Assembly (NCBI GenBank): GCA_016218905.1
Contig: JACRCS010000407.1
Coordinates: forward strand, 1 to 24,401
DNA length: 24,401 nucleotides
Direction of reading: 5' to 3'
Origin: Deltaproteobacteria bacterium
GTDB taxonomy: Bacteria; Desulfobacterota_C; Deferrisomatia; Deferrisomatales; JACRMM01
The notes beneath the pieces are model-generated. The model was not told the origin of the DNA. It was given only the letters and a program-made list of their open reading frames with translations, and did not search any database. The position numbers and the translations under genes were made by a program. Positions within the stretch are counted from its first letter, which is position 1. Each line of letters begins with the position of its first letter. Below, one piece after another: positions 1 to 6,933 of the stretch.

Positions 1-401
1 AGGTTGCCGGCGATGCCCCGGCGGATCTCCTCCTCGTTGGGGTGGGGATTTCGGTCGAGGAGCGCCTTGGACGAGAGGATCATGCCCGGGGTGCAGAACC
101 CGCACTGGACCGCGCCCTTGTCCAGGAAGGCCTGCTGGACGGGGTGGAGCTCGCCCTGCTTGGCGAGGCCTTCGATCGTGGTAATCGACTTGCCCTGGCA
201 CGAGAGGGCCAGCGTCAGGCAGGAGAGGATCGGCTGGCCGTCGAGGAGCACCGTGCAGGCGCCGCAGTCCCCGATGCCGCAGCCGCGCTTCGTACCGGTG
301 AGACCGACCTTCTCGCGGATGATGTCCACGAGAAAGTCGGTGGGACTGACCGGGACTTCGAACTCGTCACCGTTGATGGTGAGCATAACCAGTTGTTTCA
401 T
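1..401 (-). CDS. 2Fe-2S subunit of a molybdenum hydroxylase (CoxS/XDH small-subunit family), 3' end beyond the window
   Basis: This subunit carries two [2Fe-2S] clusters that pass electrons between the molybdopterin subunit and the FAD subunit of xanthine dehydrogenase/CO dehydrogenase-type cytoplasmic enzymes. The visible 133 residues show the plant-ferredoxin cluster cysteines C41, C46, C49 and C61 (motif GCGIGDCGACTVLLDG). They also show the first half of the second cluster, C100 and C103 (QCGFCTPGMI). The remaining helical-domain cysteines lie beyond base 1. The ATG at 401 is preceded by AAAGGA at a usable distance; an in-frame ATG at 386 is a weaker alternative. It follows the FAD subunit in the same direction, after about 105 bases that contain a REP-like palindrome. 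The large molybdopterin subunit is not visible, so the substrate cannot be named. Confidence 0.93.
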   Translation of the reverse strand, partial: MKQLVMLTINGDEFEVPVSPTDFLVDIIREKVGLTGTKRGCGIGDCGACTVLLDGQPILSCLTLALSCQGKSITTIEGLAKQGELHPVQQAFLDKGAVQCGFCTPGMILSSKALLDRNPHPNEEEIRRGIAGN

Positions 402-431
402 GAGTTTGTCATCCTTTCGGAGAGCAAAGCC

Positions 432-489
432 GTAGGGTGGGCTCCGCCCAACATTCGCGTCGGTCCGCGGTGGGCAGAGCCCACCCTAC
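432..489. repeat. REP-like inverted repeat between the two hydroxylase subunit genes
   Basis: Bases 432-450 and 471-489 form a 19-bp inverted repeat with one mismatch around a 20-base spacer. The left arm is GTAGGGTGGGCTCCGCCCA. The inner 13 bp of each outer half (432-444 and 477-489) pair perfectly. No T-tract follows on either strand, so it is a poor intrinsic terminator. The GTAGGGTGGGC...GCCCACCCTAC pattern resembles dispersed REP/palindromic elements seen in many environmental genomes. It could still act as an mRNA-stabilising or attenuating hairpin inside the operon. Confidence 0.7.
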
Positions 490-506
490 CCGTGTCCCTT
501 TCGAGC

Positions 507-1394
507 TCAGCCCCTCGCCGCCGAGAGCCGCGCGAGGCAATCGCCGATCGCCCGCTTCAGCATCACCCCGATCATCTTTCGGCGGTAGTCCGCCGAGGCC
601 CGCACGTCGTCGATGGGCTTCGCTTCGGCCATCGCGAGCGTCGCGGCCTCGGCGGCGAAGTCGTCGCCCACGGGCTTGCCGGCGAGGGCCTTCTCCGCCT
701 CCAGCGCGCGGTAGGGGATCGGGCCCACGGCGCCTAGGGCGATCCGGACGCCCTTGGCGGTCGTCCCGGCGGCGTCGAGCTCCAGGTAGAGCCCCACGTT
801 CACCATGTCGATCTCCATGGCGTTGCGCAGCCCCCGGAAGCGGTACGCCACCGCGGCGCGCGGGGGGAGCGCCGGGAGGTGGAAGGCCTTCAGGTACTCG
901 CCGGGCTGGAGGGCCGTCTTCCGGTAGGAGAGGAAGAACTCGGAGAGGGGGAGCCTCCGCTCTCCGCCTTCCTTCGCCAGCGTCACCTCGGCCCCGTGGG
1001 CGAGGAGGACGGGCGGGGTCTCGGCCGACGGCGAGGCGTGGCAGACGTTGCCCGCCATGGTCGCCATCATGCGCACCTGGACCGAGCCGAGCTGGGCCGC
1101 GGCGAAGGCGAGGGCCGGCGCGAACTCCTTTACGAGGGGGTCCGCCTCGATGGTGGCCACCTTCGTGCCGGCGAGGATCGTGAGGCCCCCCGACGGATCG
1201 CGAGAGATCCCCTGGAGCTCCGCCAGCGAGCCGATGTCGATCAGCGCCTTCGGGGAGAGGACCTTCTCCTTCACGAGCACGAGGAGATCCGTCCCCCCCG
1301 CGAGAATGTTCGCTTCGCCCGCGCGCCGGGCGAGGACGGCCTCGAACTCCCGCAGGCTCGTCGGCCGCTCATAGGTAAAGGGTTCCAGATGCAT
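507..1394 (-). CDS. FAD-binding subunit of a molybdenum hydroxylase (CoxM family)
   Basis: This 295-residue protein is the medium, FAD-carrying subunit of a xanthine/CO-dehydrogenase-type enzyme, which moves electrons from the 2Fe-2S subunit to the final acceptor. FAD-binding signatures are AGGTDLL at residues 32-38 and TMAGNVCHASPSAETPP at 112-128. These are the two flavin-contact motifs of the FAD_binding_5 domain, and a CO-dehydrogenase flavoprotein C-terminal domain follows from about residue 175. Length is normal for the family. The ATG at 1394 follows an AAAGGAG ribosome-binding site. The gene begins 21 bases after the acyl-CoA dehydrogenase, so the two are probably co-transcribed. Confidence 0.94.
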   Translation of the reverse strand: MHLEPFTYERPTSLREFEAVLARRAGEANILAGGTDLLVLVKEKVLSPKALIDIGSLAELQGISRDPSGGLTILAGTKVATIEADPLVKEFAPALAFAAAQLGSVQVRMMATMAGNVCHASPSAETPPVLLAHGAEVTLAKEGGERRLPLSEFFLSYRKTALQPGEYLKAFHLPALPPRAAVAYRFRGLRNAMEIDMVNVGLYLELDAAGTTAKGVRIALGAVGPIPYRALEAEKALAGKPVGDDFAAEAATLAMAEAKPIDDVRASADYRRKMIGVMLKRAIGDCLARLSAARG

Positions 1395-1415
1395 GAGGTC
1401 TCCTTTTGTACTGCG

Positions 1416-2561
<1,146 letters not shown>

Positions 2562-2598
2562 GGTTGTCTCCTTCCCTCAGGGACCTCGGGCAGCCGAT

Positions 2599-2615
2599 AT
2601 TCGACTATGTCGAAT
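2599..2615. promoter_or_regulatory. Putative IclR operator 1 (acyl-CoA dehydrogenase side)
   Basis: ATTCGAC-TAT-GTCGAAT is a perfect 7-bp inverted repeat with a 3-base spacer. It lies in the 5' leader of the acyl-CoA dehydrogenase transcript, downstream of the predicted -10 box. It closely matches a second palindrome (2725-2741) in front of the divergent iclR-type gene, which points to one shared regulator. Confidence 0.6.
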
Positions 2616-2642
2616 GCCTTTCGTGTATGCCACGGCTCGCGG

Positions 2643-2671
2643 ACTATACCGAGGTTTCGAGCGGAGAGCAA
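2643..2671 (-). promoter_or_regulatory. Putative sigma70-type promoter for the acyl-CoA dehydrogenase/hydroxylase operon
   Basis: On the minus strand, TTGCTC (2666-2671) is separated by exactly 17 bases from TATAGT (2643-2648). Transcription would start near 2636, so operator 1 at 2599-2615 would lie about 20-37 bases downstream of the start, a plausible repression site. The call rests on motif match and spacing only. Confidence 0.5.
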
Positions 2672-2724
2672 GACGGGGAAACCCCTTGCCGAAGGGGAAC
2701 CCTTCGGCTAGCCTTTAGAATACG

Positions 2725-2741
2725 TTTCGAATTATTCGAAA
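2725..2741. promoter_or_regulatory. Putative IclR operator 2 (autoregulatory)
   Basis: TTTCGAA-TTA-TTCGAAA is a perfect 7-bp inverted repeat with a 3-base spacer. It ends 9 bases before the regulator's ATG and partly covers the region just after a TAGAAT (2716-2721) that could be a -10 box. No good -35 is visible at standard spacing. Its core matches operator 1, and the two centres are 126 bases apart. Confidence 0.6.
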
Positions 2742-2750
2742 GGCGTACGT

Positions 2751-3527
2751 ATGCCGAACCAGTCGATCCAGCGGGCCGCCCAGATCCTCTCGCTCTTCTC
2801 CATGGGCCGGCCCCAGCTCAAGCTGAGCCAGATCGCCAAGGAGCTCTCGCTCCCCATCGGTACCGTCCACGGCCTCGTCCGCACCCTCGAAGAGGAGGGC
2901 TTCCTCACCCAGGATCCGCCCACCCGGGAGTACCGGCTGGGGCTGCGGCTCCACCTCCTCGGGTCCATCCAGATGGCGACGATGGAGTTCAACCAGAAGG
3001 CCGCCGGCCCCATGAACTACCTCGCCCGCCAGACCGACCTCGTGGCCCGGACCGGCATCCTCACCTCGGGCACGGTCGTGATCACGATGAGCACGTTTCC
3101 CCTGACGAACGGCGTCGCCGGGCCCTATCTGGGCGTCCAGACGCCGGCGTACTGCACCTCCCTCGGCCGGGCGATCCTCGCCTTCCTGCCGCCCGAGGAG
3201 GCGAGCCGGGAGCTCGAGTGCATCGAGATCGTCCGGTACACGCCCAAGACCGTCGTGGATCGGGAGGAGCTCCTGGCCGAGATCGCCGCCGCCCGGGACA
3301 AGGGCTACGCGGTCGTCCACCAGGAGTTCGAGATGCACATGTCCACGATCGGAGCGCCGATCTTCGCGGCCGGGAGCCGTCCCGTGGCTGCCATCAGCGT
3401 GAGCGGCGAGCCCGCGCGTGTGGCCGGTTCCGAAGGCGAGGGCCTGGCCCACCGGGTGATGGAGACGGCCGCCGAGATCTCCGGCTACCTGGGCCATACC
3501 CTGGCCCCCCTGTTCCGGCACGCCTGA
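2751..3527 (+). CDS. IclR-family transcriptional regulator
   Basis: This 258-residue protein has an N-terminal winged helix-turn-helix (about residues 5-65, including LSQIAKELSLPIGTVHGLVR), then a C-terminal IclR effector-binding domain (about 75-250, with the typical YCTSLGRAILAFLP stretch). Members bind DNA as dimers or tetramers and respond to small aromatic or organic acid ligands. It is divergent from the acyl-CoA dehydrogenase/molybdenum hydroxylase operon, and two related palindromes lie between them. That makes it the likely local regulator, probably also controlling itself. The ligand is unknown. The start ATG at 2751 immediately follows the palindrome; an obvious strong Shine-Dalgarno is not seen. 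Confidence 0.94.
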   Translation: MPNQSIQRAAQILSLFSMGRPQLKLSQIAKELSLPIGTVHGLVRTLEEEGFLTQDPPTREYRLGLRLHLLGSIQMATMEFNQKAAGPMNYLARQTDLVARTGILTSGTVVITMSTFPLTNGVAGPYLGVQTPAYCTSLGRAILAFLPPEEASRELECIEIVRYTPKTVVDREELLAEIAAARDKGYAVVHQEFEMHMSTIGAPIFAAGSRPVAAISVSGEPARVAGSEGEGLAHRVMETAAEISGYLGHTLAPLFRHA

Positions 3528-3579
3528 GCCACCCTCCGTTCCCGGCTTCTCCCTGGGGACCGTGACTCCGTCTTACGGT

Positions 3580-3609
3580 TTGCTCCGTCCTTATACGGTG
3601 TTCTATCAT
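3580..3609 (+). promoter_or_regulatory. Possible promoter of the rightward polysaccharide operon
   Basis: TTGCTC (3580-3585) and TATCAT (3604-3609) are separated by 18 bases in the 123-base gap between the regulator and the Wzz-like gene, with a predicted start about 35 bases before that ATG. No other feature was seen in this gap. Motif evidence only. Confidence 0.35.
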
Positions 3610-3650
3610 GGCACCTTCCGAGCGACAGTGACCGAGACAAAGTTGGGCGA

Positions 3651-4676
3651 ATGACAAAGAATTCGTACACGGAACTACCCGGGCCGAAGACTGCCGAGTC
3701 GGGTCTCTACCCAAATCCTCCGGTCTACCCCTACTTCGCGGTGCCCTTAGAGGAGGAGATCACGCTCCTCGATCTCCTCGCTGTCCTCCTGAAACGCTGG
3801 AAGCTCATCACGCTGCTCGCGCTCCTGGGCACCGGTGCCGCGGTCTACTACGCCCTCACCGCGCCACCCGTCTTCCGCGCCCAAGCACTTATCGCGCCTC
3901 CCGTGCGGGAGCAGGCCAGCGGAGCTTCTGCCGCCCTGGCTGCTTTCGGGGGAGTCGGCGCCGAGATCGCCGGGAGCATGGGCATCAATCTAGGAGGAGC
4001 GGACGCCAATCGGTTGGAGACCCTGCTCGAGAGTCATCGGCTCATGGAGCGGGTCATCGTCCGCCACGACCTGCTGCACGTCCTCTTCGCCCAGGCTTGG
4101 GACGCGGGGGCGAAGAAGTGGAAGGTGGCGGACGCGGCGCTCATACCCACCGTGTGGGACGCCGAACGGGCTCTGAGGAAGAAGGTATTCAATGTAGACA
4201 ACGACGCCAAGGCTGGAATCTTGCGCGTGAGCGCCGAATACATCGAGCCATCGACCGCAAAGGCTATCGTGCAGTACTTTCTTCAAGAACTGGCGGTCGT
4301 AGTCCAGGAGGACCGGGTCAAGAAGCTCAGCACCGATCGGAGATTCCTGGAGGAACAACTTCGGAGGGCGTCGGATCCCGTCATTCTGGCGAAGCTGCAG
4401 GCCCTCCTCTCCGACTCGGTGGAGAAGGCCATGATGGCGCAAAACCTGGACAACCTCGCCTACGATCTCATTGACCCGCCGGCGGTCTCGGACAAGAAGG
4501 TGAAGCCACGGCCCGTCCTCATCGTTGCTGCCGGGCTGACCGTCTCGCTCATGTTCGGAATCTTCTGCGCGTTTCTCCTCGAGTGGAGAGACAAGGTACG
4601 GCAGAGAAGCTCGCATGCCGGGGTCAGGGCAGAGGTGGAGCCCATGAGGACGTCCGTGGACGCCGAACCTCAATAG
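3651..4676 (+). CDS. Wzz-type chain-length determinant / polysaccharide co-polymerase
   Basis: This 341-residue inner-membrane protein sets chain length or assists export in Wzx/Wzy polysaccharide assembly. The layout is typical of the family. A short cytoplasmic N-terminus ends in LEEEITLLDLLAVLLKRW. A first membrane helix follows at about residues 50-70. A periplasmic domain with a helical stretch comes next (about 80-285), and a second helix at about 293-314. The proline-rich segment before helix 2 (DPPAVSDKKVKPRP) is the Wzz signature. There is no C-terminal tyrosine-kinase domain, and no Wza-type outer-membrane exporter is visible in the window. The ribosome-binding site is weak. It heads the rightward three-gene operon. 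Confidence 0.88.
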   Translation: MTKNSYTELPGPKTAESGLYPNPPVYPYFAVPLEEEITLLDLLAVLLKRWKLITLLALLGTGAAVYYALTAPPVFRAQALIAPPVREQASGASAALAAFGGVGAEIAGSMGINLGGADANRLETLLESHRLMERVIVRHDLLHVLFAQAWDAGAKKWKVADAALIPTVWDAERALRKKVFNVDNDAKAGILRVSAEYIEPSTAKAIVQYFLQELAVVVQEDRVKKLSTDRRFLEEQLRRASDPVILAKLQALLSDSVEKAMMAQNLDNLAYDLIDPPAVSDKKVKPRPVLIVAAGLTVSLMFGIFCAFLLEWRDKVRQRSSHAGVRAEVEPMRTSVDAEPQ

Positions 4677-4697
4677 CCTGCTGCTAAAGGAACATCC

Positions 4698-6923
4698 ATG
4701 AGGAGGAAAGCACCTACCGAAAGAATCCTCTTCATCATCTGTGTCTGCTGCGCACTCCTTCAAGCAAACCATCTCCGAGCGGCTGCCGCGGCCGGTGAGG
4801 CTTCACAGTTACCGACCGCCGTGGAGTCCTCCAGCTGGTACTGGAAGCCAGGGTTTGGCTTGCGAGGGTTGAATGGGCCTTGCTACGCAGCGGTGATCGA
4901 TGGCGGCGGAAATCTCTATGTCGGCGGCCGGTTCCAATATGCCGGGGGGGTTCTGGTCAACAACGTTGCCAAGTGGGACGGAACCAGCTGGTCGAGTCTC
5001 GGCAGCGGCATGCAGTCTTGGGAAACGGTGTACGCCCTGGCCTTGGACAGCAGCGGGAACCTCTATGTCGGGGGCACCTTCTCCACGGCCGGAGGAGTTC
5101 CCGCCTCGAGCATCGCCAAGTGGGACGGGAGAAGCTGGTCAGCGCTGGGAAGCGGGATCAGCTATGGCGGGGCGACCACAGACGTCCGCGCGCTCGCCTT
5201 GGACGCCGGCGGGAATCTCTATGCCGGAGGTTTCTTCAACCGGGCGGGGGGAGTCCTCGCCAACTGCATTGCCAGGTGGGACGGCAGAAGCTGGTCACCC
5301 ATGAGCACCGGGCTCAATGCCAGGGTCCGCTCTCTTACAGTGGACGCACAGGGACGAGTCTATGCCGGGGGGGAATTCACTACGACAGGAGCTGGGGAAG
5401 CTTCGGTCAACCACGTTGCCGAATGGGATGGTACGACCTGGAAAACCGTCGGTGGTGGAATAGACGGCCAGGTCGACTCCCTCGTGGTGGATGTGCGCGG
5501 AGGCCTCTACGCCGGCGGAACGTTCACTCATGCAGGAAGCATTTCTACCCAGAATCTGGCCAAATGGGATGGCTCAACCTGGGCAGGCCCTGGCAATGTA
5601 GACGGCCCCGTACGTGTGCTTGGGTTTGACGTGAACGGCGAGTTGTGGGTAGGCGGAACGTTCGCCAAAGCCGGAGGGTCTTCTGCGTCAAACATCGCTC
5701 GGACTGACGGAGGAAGCTGGAGGCCTTCTGGGGTGGGCCTGAAAGCACCACTGGTCGGCGACGAAGGTGTCTATGCTCTGGCTCGACACCCGGACGGAGC
5801 TATGTACGCCGGAGGATCCTTCGCCACGAACGGATCCGATACCGTAATGAACGTGGCGAAATGGTCCCGAGACAAATGGAATGCCCTCGATCGCGTGGGC
5901 AATGGGATCGATGGTCAGGTGTACGCTCTTGCTCTTGATGGCGCCGGAAATGTTTATGCAGGTGGGGATTTCCTTACGGCGGGACCCATTGCAGCCAGCT
6001 CCGTTGCCAAGCGCGAGGGGACCAAGTGGGCGGCGCTCGGAGGAACGGACGGCCCGGTGTACGCTCTTGCCGTAGATGCCGGCGAGAATCTCTATGCAGG
6101 AGGCGCGTTCACCAGCGTGGGAGGAATTGCTGTCAACCACATCGCGAGACGAACTGCTACCGGTGGCTGGTCTCCGTTGGGCAACGGCCTCGATGGTGAC
6201 GTCACGGCTCTTGTCGCGGACGCAAAGGGCAACCTATACGCCGGCGGGCGATTCAAGAAGGCGGGGGGAGTTCCAGTCAATTCCATTGCCAAGTGGGACG
6301 GGACGAACTGGTCACCCCTCGGGAGCGGACTGTCAACTGATCTAGGTTCTTCCGTCTGTGTATATGCTCTTGCTATCGGCGCAGACGGAAGTCTATATGC
6401 CGGAGGGTCTTTCGAATACGCAGGAGGCAGCAAAGCCCGGAACGTCGCGAAGTGGGACGGGACCAACTGGTCCCCTCTAGGGGGAACCGGCGGGCCGGTC
6501 TACGCGCTGGCTCTTGACGGAAGTGGAGCCCTTTACGTAGGTGGAGGTTTCATAACGGCCGGAGGCGTCCCTGCCTTCAATGTCGCCAAGAAAGACACTA
6601 CGGGTTGGCAGGCTCTTGGACAGGGTCTGAAGTACAAGAACTGCGAAGATTGCGGCACAGTGTACGCTCTTGCTACGGCCGAGGGTGGAACTTTGTACGC
6701 TGGAGGGCGCTTTGACAGTTCAGGTTCCGCCACCATTCGCCGCATCGCTCGGTGGGATGGATCCCGTTGGGAGGCGTTGGACGATGGCATACAGGGCTAT
6801 CCTCCATCCCCCGTCGTTAATGCCGTTGTTTCGTCGGGAACCAGCAACGTGTATGTCGGGGGTAGTTTCAGGGAGGCGGGGGCGACCGAATCATCCAACA
6901 TTGCCCTGTGGATGGTAAGGTAG
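4698..6923 (+). CDS. Secreted protein of 14 propeller-type repeats
   Basis: This 741-residue protein starts with a probable Sec signal peptide (hydrophobic residues about 10-22, alanine-rich cleavage region near 28-33). From about residue 62 to the end it consists of 14 consecutive repeats of roughly 45-54 residues. The consensus is VYALALDxxGNLYVGGxF, then AGGVxxxxIAKWDGxxW and a short LGSG turn. This looks like a four-stranded propeller blade; 14 repeats would fit two seven-bladed rings or one large toroid. Repeat 12 carries a CEDC pair. The ATG follows AAAGGAAC, 21 bases after the Wzz-like gene, and the next gene starts 10 bases downstream, so it is part of the polysaccharide operon. I do not recognise a named family; binding of the polysaccharide or a partner protein is an inference. 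Confidence 0.85.
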   Translation: MRRKAPTERILFIICVCCALLQANHLRAAAAAGEASQLPTAVESSSWYWKPGFGLRGLNGPCYAAVIDGGGNLYVGGRFQYAGGVLVNNVAKWDGTSWSSLGSGMQSWETVYALALDSSGNLYVGGTFSTAGGVPASSIAKWDGRSWSALGSGISYGGATTDVRALALDAGGNLYAGGFFNRAGGVLANCIARWDGRSWSPMSTGLNARVRSLTVDAQGRVYAGGEFTTTGAGEASVNHVAEWDGTTWKTVGGGIDGQVDSLVVDVRGGLYAGGTFTHAGSISTQNLAKWDGSTWAGPGNVDGPVRVLGFDVNGELWVGGTFAKAGGSSASNIARTDGGSWRPSGVGLKAPLVGDEGVYALARHPDGAMYAGGSFATNGSDTVMNVAKWSRDKWNALDRVGNGIDGQVYALALDGAGNVYAGGDFLTAGPIAASSVAKREGTKWAALGGTDGPVYALAVDAGENLYAGGAFTSVGGIAVNHIARRTATGGWSPLGNGLDGDVTALVADAKGNLYAGGRFKKAGGVPVNSIAKWDGTNWSPLGSGLSTDLGSSVCVYALAIGADGSLYAGGSFEYAGGSKARNVAKWDGTNWSPLGGTGGPVYALALDGSGALYVGGGFITAGGVPAFNVAKKDTTGWQALGQGLKYKNCEDCGTVYALATAEGGTLYAGGRFDSSGSATIRRIARWDGSRWEALDDGIQGYPPSPVVNAVVSSGTSNVYVGGSFREAGATESSNIALWMVR

Positions 6924-6933
6924 GGAGAACACT

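Noticed and set aside
4698..6923. The repetitive stretch as a CRISPR array or DNA satellite
   Set aside because: The periodicity is at protein level with diverged codons and variable unit length, in one open frame with a signal peptide.
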